Below are positions 12,295-27,649 of a DNA stretch of 64,000 bases, piece after piece. The translations under genes were made by a program, and so were the position numbers. Below the pieces are notes generated by a model. It was not told where the DNA came from, searched no databases, and was given only the letters and a program-made list of their open reading frames with translations. The stretch comes from Synaphobranchus kaupii (taxonomy: Eukaryota; Chordata; Actinopteri; Anguilliformes; Synaphobranchidae), in contig CM056385.1 in the NCBI GenBank assembly GCA_029718625.1, forward strand, positions 20,251,522-20,315,521, in the 5' to 3' direction. The first letter of the stretch is position 1, and each line of letters opens with the position of its first letter.

Positions 12295-12971
12295 CTACAA
12301 AGGAACATTGTGATTTTGTCCATTACAATTTCTTCCTCTTAGAACGAACCAATTTTTTTTTTTTTACTTCTGCGAACTGTATTCAGTTAACGTTACATAA
12401 ACAAACACAATGTGACATTTTTGTAACGTTCATTTCAAATGAGTTTAGAACAACTTAACCGACATTTAAATTGTTTTCTCAACGAAGGACATTACATTTC
12501 AGTACACTTGTCAGATAATGTTAGCTAAGCTAACGTTAGTCACATCAACTTGCAAGGTGTTGCTTAACTGGGCGCTTCACAATTCCTTATGTTAACGTTA
12601 ATCCCTGTATTGTCAGGGGGAAAGGTTTATAATGGACTTAAACATTTGCAAGAATTCACAAAGTATCTACGTTTATCTGTTCCAATAATAATGCATGTAG
12701 ACAGCTAAGAAAAGTGAACAGGCTAATGTAACATGCCCAGGCATGCCTCCTCTGACTCCTATGCCTACGGCCTTGGTTTAGTACGTTATTTAGCTGCCTG
12801 CCATTCTAGCAAAAATAAATCGCTAACGTTATTTTATATTCGCTCATTTAATGTCTATAACTGATTTGACAGACAATACAATTGCTATATTTCGAAAATA
12901 ATGTCAACGTTACGTATAACGTTATAGCAACACTTCTTCAACGTTATGACAGCGCTTCTCGGGTTGTGTCT

Positions 12972-12981
12972 GGACATGTTC
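12972..12981. promoter_or_regulatory. p53 half-site in ccng1 5' region (candidate)
   Basis: GGACATGTTC fits the p53 half-site RRRCWWGYYY exactly and is its own near-palindrome. It lies in the intron between the noncoding first exon and the coding exon of ccng1, a p53 target in mammals. The neighbouring decamers do not form a good second half, so on its own it is a weak site. Confidence 0.3.
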
Positions 12982-13466
12982 TCGGCCACACTGAAGCACA
13001 TTCGTCTAACTACGCTGCAGTTTTCGGTACATTTGAAGTCTCATGGCACCAAATAAAAACAACGTTTTAAGTTAACGTTACATAATAGTTGTCGGTAAAC
13101 TAAACTTACTAAAAAATGAATAACGTTAAGAGATTAAAACTATAATTAGTGACTGATTTCTAACGAAGCACTTGCTAATGCAACCGCCTGTCACTGTTAG
13201 CTAGCTACACAGTTAACGTTAGCCAAGTAGCTAGTTTGCTATAGCTAGCTAGCTAATCTCGGTAAATTTATCGTAATCCGAATAAACAATAGAATATTTT
13301 CCAGATCGCTATAGTTAATCACTGAGCTAACGTTAACTGTTTACAATCTCGCATAATTTACAATTAATAAAGGGCTACTAGTTAACATTAAGTTACAACA
13401 CGGTGGTAGCTAGCTAGACAGATCATATGACGTTAGCAAATTTAAATGAACATTAAATTAACTTAC

Positions 13467-13720
13467 CTTTTTTTTCGTTCCGTCAGACAAATAACGTTAG
13501 CTATTTATTTTATAAATTAGAGCAGGTAACGTATATCTAGATCTTTGGGGGGGTGGAGAGACTTTGAAAAAGTTGTATCGTTACAAAAAGTTTATACTTA
13601 ACATAAATAACTATAAAAGTAGACTTAGCACAAATAACAGTTTAAGCAAACTTAGATTTTCTACCAGGAAGGCACACTCCACTCCACACCCTTGGTTGAA
13701 AACGACGAGTTCACGGATTC
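13467..13720 (-). other. ccng1: Probable noncoding first exon of ccng1
   Basis: On the minus strand the sequence AAAG|GTAAGTTAA at 13467/13466 is a strong donor. The ccng1 ATG at 12294 directly follows an acceptor (CTTTGTAG), so an upstream 5' UTR exon is required. An upstream limit near 13720 is a guess from a TATA-like 'cttatagc' and a CCAAT-type 'ggattggatc' just beyond. Confidence 0.5.
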
Positions 13721-13749
13721 CCAGCTATAAGTACGAGACATGATCCAAT

Positions 13750-16640
13750 CCTAAAAGAAGCCTCTAAAAACCTCCACAGCGTAGATTTGTAATTGGACCA
13801 TCCTCGGAAATCCCATCGCAGTCAATGGTGTTCACTTTGATGAGGTGGGACTATGAATACGTCACAAAAAAAATCACTTTACTATGGAAAAGAAACTTAC
13901 AGGGAAAACCTATGCATCTTTACTTTTCAGTTAAGAAAAGCGGCCAATATTGATGGTCATTCAATTCATGAAAAAATATACTATTAACCATACTGTAAGA
14001 AATAGTTCCATATCATTTACTAAAAGAAAATGCATAGCAGGAATAATTATTTTAGGGTTAATTTATTATTTATTACATAACGTCACAATTCCAAGATCAT
14101 AATTGCTTTGAAAGCATTGAATAAATTCATATTTCTGGACAGTCTGCGAGTACAACGTGACATGCTTGGAACCAATGAAAATTAAGATATTTTTACCTGA
14201 GAACCAATTAAAATGCCTGTCTGGTCCTACAGAGATTCTTGAGCCCAGAAACAGGGATTACCTCCTATCTCAAACTCAGCCAATGAGCATTTCTCACACA
14301 GAGAAAGATTTGATTAATCATTGATGGAACAAGAATGCAAGGTATACCATAATTTGCTAACAAGCCTTTCAGTCATTTTGTGGGGTTCCCTTACCATAAC
14401 TGAACTGCAAGAGTTTTTTTTTTTTTTTTGCTTTTTTCCAGCAAGAGGAGGAATCAAATTCAATTTCTATATGACTCCCCTAAACTGTAGAGAGGTAGTA
14501 CCACAGACCTATTCTGTGGGTAGGACATTGATGTGAGTGAACATGTTTGTCATTTTTCTTACACAAGTACACAGTGGTCCCTGAATCTTGCTAAACTGCT
14601 CTCCACATAGTTCAGCTATATCGGAAGTCATCAAACATTCCTACATCCAGCAGTGATATCTGTCTGTAAAATTAATGTTGAGTTCTGCGTGAGCACAAGA
14701 ATAGTCTCTAAACTTACATAATGATTGTTTCCTTTGAGATGCATTTGTGTTTCCTTGCCTTGGGCACTGAAATGATTCTCAGCAAATAATAGGCATGGGT
14801 AGCAGTAATAGAGAAGCCTATTAAAGGTACGCTAAAGGGTACAGTTATTTGAATTTTTACTTATATTACTTATATATTTCTTGAACAGTGGTATTAGATG
14901 CTCAACTGTAAGAGAGAAATAAAGAGCTGTACTAAAGATAGGCTACATATTAGTGTAAATGCTTTTTTTATTATTATTATTTTATTTTTTTACAGCTTTT
15001 TATCACTTAGTCAGTTGTACTTTAATGAAAACTTAAATATTAAATATAGCTGCAAATACCTATCCTGGGGCCAAACATCACAAAATGGCCACAGCCATAA
15101 GCTTTCATCTCAGTGCCCCTAGATGAACAACCAAAAAAACTGTATTTATATCAGTCATGAATAAAGAGTAGTTTAGTACAACAAACAACCAAGTACAACC
15201 AACATTTTTCTACAGAGAAAATAATGATGACACAAAATCAAATAATGGTTATATGCTAATAAGTTTCTTCCAGGAAGAAACTGATCCAAAATTAAGCTAT
15301 AAAAATATACTTGCTGACAAAAACTAAACAAAATAAATATAATTGTATGTATATATTTTAAATATTATCTTGACATTTCATGACGCCTTTTATGTTTGGG
15401 GTCAAATTAACCCCAAAAGTTTAAACTGACACAAAACTATTGTAATAAAAAACGTTCTGTTTCACCTTTTGTGTGTCTCCCAATTGACTAGCCTTGTATC
15501 CCTAAATATTAAAAATCTGTGATGAAACAAATAAAAAATAAAGAATATATTTTTCATATGTATATTTTCTTACACTTTATACAGCTACCCCATAAATGAC
15601 TCCACACTACACCTTTGTATACAAAGTTGGTACAGGACTTTTGAAAACATAGAATTATGTTTATTGCATATTTACTATTTAATCCCAACAAATTAGGAAA
15701 AGCTATAGTGTCGATATAGTGTCAAGATGAAAAAATAAGGTTAACTGGTCTAACACTTAATTGGGCCAAATTGACACATGATAATATGAGGGTTAACAGC
15801 TCTATTTTTAGGTTATATTCAATTGGATGGGACAAGTAGTTATTAAAACAGTTCATATATGTTGTTAAAATAAAATGTGATAGGCTTAGCTTCCATAGGC
15901 TATAGCCTACTTTTACACATCTGATTGACAGCAGAAATGGAGATAAAAACCCAAATTTCATGCAAACTGGGCCATTATTCAATAGGAACAAGAAAATGTG
16001 TGATCATTGTTCAGTTTATGCCAGTTAGCTTTAATAGAGAGTGAAATCGCAAAAATTACAATTCAGTGTGTCAGATTCTTAAAGGGGATTTACGCATTAC
16101 AGATCAAAATATCTAAAAGTCAGTCAGTGGCTCAAAGTAGACATAGCTATTATTCGGTTCGGCAATCGGCATATGAAAATCACAAAAACTCGATGAGCAT
16201 CCAAAGAATGAACTAGTAAAATGATTAGGCTATGTCATGCTTTTTATAAACCATATGGGTAAGCACAGTGGGTAAAAAGAAAGGGTTTTCATGAAAGAAT
16301 ACTGTTTATCTAGCCAAAGTGAGGAAGAAGAGGCTATGCACAGTGTTTCAGCATTCGTCAAATTATATGCTAAATTTACCTGTCAATTCAAGCATTTGGT
16401 AAATAAATATATTAAAATAAAGAATTCAAAACGGAGTAGCCCAGGCTACTGTCAGATTGCTCAATATAAAAAACCGGTTTTGAAAACCATTTGGGTAAAA
16501 TAACTTCTTTTTTTTAATCAGTGGAGCAACAGCTATACATGGTTGTATAATAGGAAAATCCACGATTGCTCATAACGTTTCCCCTTTTCGCCCTGGGCCC
16601 GTATGTCTGACCTACTAACACGAATTTTCGCCTGTTTTTG
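13750..16640. other. Intergenic, no gene seen
   Basis: AT-rich DNA upstream of ccng1. Apart from the dispersed repeat at 15350-15800 and short poly-T runs, I see no exon-like conservation or recognisable transposon. ORFs are all under 90 codons and low complexity. Confidence 0.5.
15350..15800 (-). repeat. Inverted copy of the 4080-4400 dispersed repeat
   Basis: Contains 'ccccaaaagtttaaactgacac', 'tgtgtctcccaattgactagcc', 'aaatattaaaaatctgtgatg' and 'acaaagttggtacaggacttttga', the reverse complement order of the copy near 4080-4400. Both copies are diverged. No coding content. Confidence 0.6.
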
Positions 16641-16649
16641 ACAAGTATA

Positions 16650-16740
16650 TCCATCTGCAGACCGCAGGCGCTCACGGAACGCCCCTTCTCACGGAACGCC
16701 TCTTCTATGGGAACGCCTTTTCATACGTCACGTCACTCAG
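16650..16740 (+). repeat. Left terminal inverted repeat with GGAACGCC units
   Basis: About 90 bp ending in ACGTCACTCAG. It holds about three ~20-bp units (GGAACGCCCCTTCTCAC, GGAACGCCTCTTCTATG, GGAACGCC). It mirrors 20490-20620. Confidence 0.75.
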
Positions 16741-17642
16741 AGGTCGTCCTCAGACAACTTTATTGTCTAGATGTGCTGTTCATGATTGCGTTAGAGCAAA
16801 TCAGTATAAAAGTGTTGTTTTAATGTTCAAGTAAACCTTGTAGGAGTGCAGGGAAACAAAAACGGAGCAAGTCATTTTGTTTGTTGCAAAGCTATTTCGG
16901 AACTCCTTTGTAATACTGTTACAAACAGACCGTTAAAATATTATTTCCATGGCTCCGTGTGTTAACGTTACAAACGATTGACAACTCGGGTGCAGCCGAG
17001 TTACGTCACACACGCGACTCTTTTTAAATATAATTTAAAGTGTAAGTGTATTAAATAGACGTACTTCAACTAAGGTTTAAGGATGTATGGTTAATGTTAG
17101 TTGTCAACGTTAACAAAGTATCCAATTAACCTTTCATTAGTTACCAGTAGTAGTAACAAATCTATTCTTAATGTATTTTATCCAAACAGGCTAAAACCAA
17201 ATACACGACCTTACAAATAGCAGGCTAATAAAATTATCAAAACAGGGATTAAACTTAGTTAAGTATTTTTTTGTGTTCTTATATTGGCATTAAATAATGC
17301 AGCTGTTATTAATTGCTTGTAGATTCAAGTTACCATTAATTAATGATTTCTAAATATTACAGCATGAGCTAAACTGAACAATACAGTACTTTAATGGTTC
17401 ATCATTTCAATAAGGGTAGAGAATTGACTCAACCTTGAGTAGGGTATAACTGGGCACCAAAATGGGAGAGAGAAAAAAAACAGGAAGCTGAGGCTAGAGG
17501 CAGGGAGGAACCACCATGGCGAGGCACGGCTGGTTAGGGTGGCGAAGTGATCTTTCACTCGCAAGGCAGATTTTTCATCTTTTAATCAGCCACTCTCATG
17601 TGGAAGCGATTAGCTGGACCAGGGGTCGTAACAAATAGATTT

Positions 17643-17649
<7 letters not shown>

Positions 17650-17681
<32 letters not shown>
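17650..17681. repeat. TA/CA microsatellite
   Basis: A short TA run followed by about 11 CA units. Nearby, 17690-18060 contains two related copies of an AT-rich segment ('gaatggataacaatatacaa' at about 17795 and 17960), a local duplication without coding content. Confidence 0.8.
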
Positions 17682-17682
<1 letters not shown>

Positions 17683-18499
17683 GAGCAAATCTCTTTTCAA
17701 GTTGTATGACATGTTCGATAATAAAATGTTTTCTTGTATCATAACAAGAAAACAAAGTGCTTCAGCAAACAAACAAAACAGAATTATTTACAGTGAATGG
17801 ATAACAATATACAAAACATCAAAACATAGCAAGTTATTATTACTATAATATAAAAATTGTAATAACAGATTACAAAACAAAATTAAAAAAATAGAGAGTG
17901 GATCTCTTTTCAAGTACTATAGCACAACGTGATACTATATATATAAGATTTATTTAGTGAATGGATAACAATATACAACATAAAAAGAATCAGAACATAG
18001 TAAGTTATTATTATTATAAAGATTGTAATAACAGAAAAAATATAAACAGGATGTTTTTTTAAAAAGATTTTATTAAAATTGTTTTGACAACAAAGCAGGT
18101 TGTCCTGGTGTTGGTGGAGAGGCACGACGTCACTTGCCACTTGCCACAGTCTGGGGCGGGGGGGGGGGGGGGGAGCCAAAAGGAACAGAAGAGAATAAAA
18201 ACAGTTAATAATGGGTGAGCAAACAGTTTGGGTCCAACAAATGCACAGTAAAGTAGTGGACAGCACTGCTATTGATAGCACAGTGAACTAGGAAATAGAG
18301 AAATGTGTGAGTGAAGACAATATCAAGTAAGCAAATAGTAGAAAACCTTGCCTTCTTGGAGCTTTATGTAGCCCACTCCTCCATGCAGGACTGTGAGCAC
18401 AGCCCTGCATATTTTGGCTCAGAGTAGAACCCCTGGCAAATCCCTCTTCTTCCGTCACCGAAATATCCTACAAGTCGGACATAAAACAAAGGGATGCAC

Positions 18500-18785
18500 A
18501 AAAATACTAGTGTCAATTCTTAATTAAAGGCTTTAAACTCAACTGGGACTGGTTACAGCCCATATCTGATGATTTTAAAACATACTGTAACTCTATTAAT
18601 CTAATTCAGTTGATAAATTCGCCTACTCGCCCTAATCTTAAACATACAGAGAGATCTACACTAATTGATTTGATTTTGACTAATGTTCCTTATACATACT
18701 CTGCTACTGGTGTCTTCTGTAATGATTAAAGTGACCACGGTGCTGTTGTTGCTATTAGAAATACTAAGATCCCTAAGACAAAACC
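18500..18785 (+). mobile_element. LINE endonuclease fragment
   Basis: The plus strand translates to KLNWDWLQPISDDFKTY, then QLINSPTRPNLKHTERSTL, IDLILTNVPYTYSATGVFCND, a stop, and SDHGAVVAIRNTK. The PTR...STLIDLILTN...GVF.ND.SDH pattern is the C-terminal end of the apurinic-type endonuclease domain of fish non-LTR retrotransposons. It carries an in-frame TAA. It is inserted in the TIR element, antisense to the zinc-finger ORF, and overlaps its C-terminal coding part. Confidence 0.8.
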
Positions 18786-19300
18786 ATGCTTTTTTTTTTT
18801 GCACCGGATTTGAAGATGAATGTTTTCGCTTTATGTGCGTTTTAAGGTTTTTTTTATTCAAACACAAATTGCAAAAACAGCAGGTGGCTTGGGTTTGCCT
18901 TGATCGGAGCATCTTTAAAGTAGAAGAATGGCTGGGGGCTGCAGGGAGGTTGGTGGTTGTAGAGAAGCTTGGGTTTGCAGGACAGCTGGAAGTTGGAGAC
19001 AAGGTTACTGTTGAGGGGCTTGGGGTTGCAGGCAGGTTGATGGTTGGAGGCAAGGTTACTGTAGAGGGGCTTGGGGTTGCCGGACGGCAGGAGGTTGGAG
19101 GCAAGGTTACTGTAGAGGGGCTTAGGGTTGCAGGCAGGTTGATGGTTGAAGAGAGGCTGGGGGTTGTAGAAGGGCTGGTGACTATAGGAGGGCTGGAGAG
19201 GCATTTATCAAGATGTGCAATGAAACCTTTCTTGGTGATAATTATTTTGGGGCAATAACAGCAGTGGTAGTGGCTGCTGCCCACACAGCTTAGACTGCAC
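18661..19300 (-). CDS. C2H2 zinc-finger protein, main exon (element-borne)
   Basis: An open frame runs from an upstream acceptor (CATATAG, about 19309) to a stop at 18661. It begins with a finger-like motif (YHCCYCPKIII...FIAHLDKC). Then comes a ~100-residue Pro/Ser/Thr-rich stretch of three to four near repeats of NLPATPSPSTVTLPPT, then a second finger (CCFCNLCLNKKNLKTHIKRKH). The last ~37 residues, from about RDLSISN onward, are antisense to the LINE fragment, so the natural C-terminus looks replaced by an insertion near 18785. A further finger is encoded at 20149-20020. I do not recognise the protein. Position inside matched TIRs suggests a transposon accessory or DNA-binding protein. Confidence 0.6.
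18940..19160. repeat. Coding minisatellite in the zinc-finger ORF
   Basis: Three to four imperfect tandem units of about 60-66 bp, marked on the plus strand by 'aaggttactgtagaggggctt' recurring near 19000, 19053 and 19101. The unit length is a multiple of three, so the minus-strand frame stays open and yields a Pro/Ser/Thr-rich repeat. Confidence 0.75.
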
Positions 19301-20019
19301 TTCTATATGGAATAGCCTTAAAAACAAAAACAAAAACAAAATATCACATATACATGAACAGAATACATATACATATCACATATACATGAAGAATGCATAA
19401 ATATTAGAAGATAAATAAAATAAACAAAACTAAATCAAATAGGCACAAGAAGTGCCAATTCAGCAGTATTGAAGAAAATAAAATATGCATATTGGCATTG
19501 GTTTGCATAGCACATTCACCTAGATATAGGGACATTGTTGCACACAAATAATGTCTATGAGCTGTTAAGTGATTGTGTGATATCATAGTAATAGTTGTAG
19601 CAAAAACAATTACACATTCCTATGGTAACGACAAGGTTTCTACACAATCTATAAAAGGGGACCAACTAATTATAAACTTTTTCCGAGACCTGATATTGTT
19701 ATGTTTAAGCTCTTCTAATGGCAATAATAAAAGCACATCCTTAACCCAGTCTATGAAGGAGGGGGGGCAGGGGTGAGGGGGGGGATATCTGTTCCTCCCA
19801 TGAACTACTCAGAGAACGTGTGTCCTAGAGTGTAAAATATCACTTCTATAAATGAATGCTATGGTTAAACTGACAATAAGCCATTTCCTCCTCAACACTT
19901 CAACAAGTAGCCCATCAAATGCAGTGATTTGTTGACTTTATTATAATATTAGAAATCTAATTAGATATTCAACACTCTTATTTATTTAATACTGTTAATA
20001 CACAAAATATTAAGGTTAC

Positions 20020-20149
20020 CTCCATGTTTGACTGAAGACTTGTGGGTCTGTAGGTGGGCCACCATATTGGGGTATTCCCCCACCCTTGGACAAAAAGGGC
20101 ATTTGTAGCCATGATCCGTCTTCAGCAGTTGACATGCAGTGACATGGGG
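20020..20149 (-). CDS. Zinc-finger exon of the element-borne gene
   Basis: Acceptor CTCCGTAG precedes 20149 and donor G|GTAACC follows 20020. The 43 codons include GYKCPFCPRVGEYPNMVAHL then QTHKSSVKHG, a finger of the C-x2-C ... H-x3-H type. The frame is continuous with the short start exon 20481-20464 (phase 0). The phase at its 3' end (1) does not join directly to the acceptor at about 19309 (needs 0), so another exon or acceptor remains to be found. Confidence 0.65.
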
Positions 20150-20463
20150 CTACGGAGCAAAAGTAGCAATAGCATAATAACGTTATCAAATCAATGACAT
20201 GTTACATTAGCTAGTTATACATATAACATAATCCTACTATAAAATGAGCAAAACTCTGTCCCATGTCAATAAGTTGTTACATCAAACACGAAGTATCAAA
20301 CGGATTCTCCGCCATTAACTAACGTTAACGTTAGGCTAACGAGTTGTTCGCCATTATCTAGGCTAACAGCTAGTTAACAAGACCAATGTACACGGTCAGT
20401 TAGCAAAAATCAATAACATCAAACTGACGGTTTTGTAAAACTTTTGTACACCAAGTCGCTTAC

Positions 20464-20481
20464 CGTTTCACGCTGCACCAT
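20464..20481 (-). CDS. Start exon of the element-borne zinc-finger gene
   Basis: ATG GTG CAG CGT GAA ACG followed by the donor GTAAGC, giving MVQRET, in phase with the zinc-finger exon at 20149-20020. It lies just inside the right terminal inverted repeat, so that repeat probably supplies the promoter. A six-codon start exon is inferred from splice signals and phase only. Confidence 0.5.
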
Positions 20482-20489
20482 TTTTTATT

Positions 20490-20620
20490 TTTCTGAGTGA
20501 CGTCCTCGTGACGAGTTAGGCCTTCTCATATAAGGGGCGTTCCCAAAGAAGAGGCGTTCCCGGAGAAGAGGCGTTCCCGAAGAAGAGGCGTTCCCGAAGC
20601 GCCTGCAGTCTGCAGATGGA
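20490..20620 (-). repeat. Right terminal inverted repeat with GGAACGCC units
   Basis: About 130 bp. On the minus strand it starts TCCATCTGCAGACTGCAGGC, has about four ~20-bp GGGAACGCCYCTTCT units, and ends ACGTCACTCAG. It has about one unit more than the left repeat. Confidence 0.75.
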
Positions 20621-20699
20621 CCCTTCTCGTTTTTGAAACCAACTCACACCAGATAAATGACGATTTTGTCTAGGAGGAGCCTAGGCGTTCAAAATGCAA

Positions 20700-20990
20700 A
20701 CAGATCTGATTCTTCTCAACGTTCGCTGATTTATTGTCCTTCTCAGTTGTCTTGTGTTAGTTAGCCTCCCCTCCTGTCTACTTTATTATAGCCTAGAACT
20801 AAAATTAAATGCATTTTATGATGCGCCTTTGTTTTCGTTCTGAAGCTTTGCAGCGAAATACCTACCCCTTCTCGAATCAACACTCGCTCCGAGGATTTGA
20901 ATCGTAGTTTTTTGTCTAAATAAAAATGGACGAATGAACACTTAAATGCGACGTGACTCGAAGGATTTCTTTGTGTTTCGATACCGAGAG
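20700..20990 (+). other. ccni2: Probable noncoding first exon of ccni2
   Basis: The sequence GAGAG|GTAAGG at 20990/20991 is a good donor. The ccni2 start codon lies in an exon opened by an acceptor (GGTTTTCCAG) at 22136-22145, so an upstream 5' UTR exon is needed. The 5' limit is arbitrary. The region from 20300 to 22020 is rich in AACGTT motifs. Confidence 0.45.
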
Positions 20991-22188
20991 GTAAGGCTGA
21001 TTATAAAGTAGTTTATTAGCTTATCATAATTGGCCTGTTTTTGTAACGTTTTGCCAAGTTACTGACGATCTATGGAGCGCAAACCCCTGTCCCGCCCATT
21101 ACAAATGTTTAACTTGGCCAACGTTAGCCTATTTCTCTGCAGAATAACTAGCCACCAGTAGGCTACCCAATTTCGCCAATATATAGGCTAACGTTAGTTA
21201 ACCGAAAATCAGTAATTGCATAATTAATGTAAGAAGCTAGAATTTGAAGGAAAAATGAAATTCACGACCTTTGAATTGCTACATTCTAGCGAGCTTTGGG
21301 GGTGAATCATTGAACTTCCTTAGTGTTAACACTGTGTTCATCTTCTGCAGAAACCCACATATTATCACGTTAAAATAACAAGGTGGATATTTGTTAAATG
21401 TTTCGCTTGAAATGGTATCGCAAGCGAATATTGAGGGCTGGGTTAATGTTAGTCAGTTTCGTGCCCTGTCTTATTTTAATCTTTCCATTTTTATCGTCAC
21501 CTTAGGTTTATGAGAAAGACCGACAAAGGTCCTAACGTTACAACGTTAGCAATGGTCGCGGGCAATAATTAGAAACGACGCGTCTTAAACTTTACAAGGG
21601 TTTAAAAAGAATTAAGTTGGCGAAGCAAACTCCAAAAACATTGCTACTCCGGGGTGGATCTTTGAGCCAATGGCAGCTGCCTGTTGTCTAGCTTTGTTTC
21701 CTGAAATTGTTCATTGCTGCGAGATCTTGTGACCTTAAGCCGAGTCTGCTTTTGCTGTGTAGATATGCGATATGTTTGAGTAAAATTATTTTCTTATAAT
21801 CGTAAGAGAACGTCAACGAACGAAATGTTTATTAACACGGTCAACTCGAATTACGTGGCTAGCCTAACGTTACAACACATGATTTAGCTAAAGGGTGAGT
21901 TTATGTGTAGCATATGTAGTACCTATAGTTCTGAGCTATTCTAAAGCAAAGCTGGCGAATAGTAATAATAACACGCATCTAATTAGGCTCCCAGAATTTT
22001 ACAGGCTAACGTTACATTATTTTGACTGGTTCAGTTCACTTTGATCAATATTTGGCTAACTATAGGTAGCCTACATTGCAAGATCGCATGATCAAAACTG
22101 ACATTTGCATGATGACCGACGCGTAGGCTACGTGTGGTTTTCCAGGTGTCCGGCTCCCTGGAAAAATCTGGCCAACAATAAGATTGCT

Positions 22189-26139
<3,951 letters not shown>

Positions 26140-27236
26140 AGGCCACCATGGTGGGGGTGGGCCATAGCTTAAATCTGTTGCACAGAGCATATGATGAGCA
26201 GTAGTGGGTAGATGCAATGCTGCCCCAAGTTTTGGACTTTGACGCTCTTTAAGGAGCTTATTAAAATCAATACCAACTTGCATAACAAATGCTGCACTTT
26301 TACATTTAAGACAGTTAAGCTTTTTTATATACCATATTTAAAGGCTTTTTTTTGTAAATCATAGGCCAGGATTCAGTCTAACTGCACTGCACAATGTCCT
26401 CACAATTTTCTGCAACTGGCAACGTTTAAGTAAAAAAATATACATATACAATAACAGTAGTGCATTAAGGTTAGAGTTTGGCCACAAATCTGAGATTGTT
26501 GCAGTTTTTTTCTACTTAGCCAGTTTTTTTAAAGAAATGCTTTAATGAGAAATTACGAAGTGCTATGATTTTTTTATATGTCACGTGTTAAGTATATATA
26601 TATTTTTGTAACTTCCATTGTTTTGGTGTAAATGTAGCCAATGCTCATTCTCAAAGAAAGCTACATTCAAATCATTACTGTTTTTATTTACGTTACTGAG
26701 GTATTTGTGCATGTATCTTGCAGATGGAAGGCCAAATTGAAATTATATTTTTATATGTTACACTATAAGTGGTTACTAACCGAAGTATTCCTTGCTTGAA
26801 AACATTCATAAATTGAATCCTGTTTTTCAGTATCGTGTTTGTATTTTACCGTCCTCTTGTTCAAAACAAAAGCTACTTTCTCTACTTTCTGTGAAATCCC
26901 CCCCCTAATGTTATTCTGTAAGGAAGGAGCAGCATGGATGCTCTTTATATAAGCTATTTTAAAGGCAGCTAAAAGCACCCGTTTTAATACTTTCTTTTAA
27001 ATTCTCAAACCATTCTGTACAGCCAGACCCCTGGGAGGAATGAAGCTGAGTACGCTTGATGGACGCCTGTTTTTTTGTCTTTTTTTTAAATGGGATGCTC
27101 CTGGTACTTACCTCTGATTTTTTTATGTTCCAGTCCTTCTGTCAGGAGGCCACCCAAGCACAAAGAAGCTGCAATGCAGTTAACCTCTCCACCAGCATTT
27201 GTATATACTTCTCAAAATAAACATTTAAAAAATGGA
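26140..27236 (+). other. ccni2: ccni2 3' UTR with poly(A) signal
   Basis: No coding exon follows the ccni2 stop. A canonical AATAAA lies at 27216-27221, a plausible end for a ~1.1 kb 3' UTR. Short AT-rich tracts occur throughout. Confidence 0.6.
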
Positions 27237-27649
27237 AAATTTGTACCGCTCTTGTTAGAATAGTTGAAGTAAGATTTAGTTGCTATATAAGTATAATGAA
27301 CAATATTTATATTGTTACAATATAAGAATTGTAGTAAATCATGTACATGTTCAATATGTCTAAGCTTTTAGTTGTGTGTATGAGATTTTGTAGTTGGGTC
27401 ATTTATCAAAAGTAAACGATTCAAGATTCAATCTGAATGGCAAGATTCAATTAAGCTGGCTCTGTACTGACACAACATACAGTATGTCAATGACTAAATG
27501 GCAAATGTACAATACTTGGTCTACGAATCATGTAAAACATAAGTAGCCATAAGTAGTTTGGTTTCAAATTGTGTCCTACTTGCTCAAATCTCAAATTAAA
27601 TGTACTGAATTCCATTTTTGGTGAGGTAAAAAAATAAATTAATGGGCCC

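Larger units (their letters stand above)
16650..20620. mobile_element. ~4 kb DNA transposon-like element with complex terminal inverted repeats
   Basis: The left end (from 16650, TCCATCTGCAGACCGCAGGC) and the reverse of the right end (to 20620, TCCATCTGCAGACTGCAGGC) match. Both continue into tandem units built on GGAACGCCYCTTC, then close with ACGTCACTCAG. The left terminus has about 3 units, the right about 4, so the TIRs differ in length (~90 and ~130 bp). No target duplication is obvious. The interior carries a minus-strand C2H2 zinc-finger gene (20481 to about 18700) and a LINE fragment. I do not recognise a transposase, so it may be non-autonomous or of a family I do not know. Confidence 0.7.

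Noticed and set aside
22105..22188. Upstream in-frame extension of the first ccni2 exon
   Set aside because: It runs through the acceptor at 22145. The family-like sequence begins at MKYQGLTESQRL.
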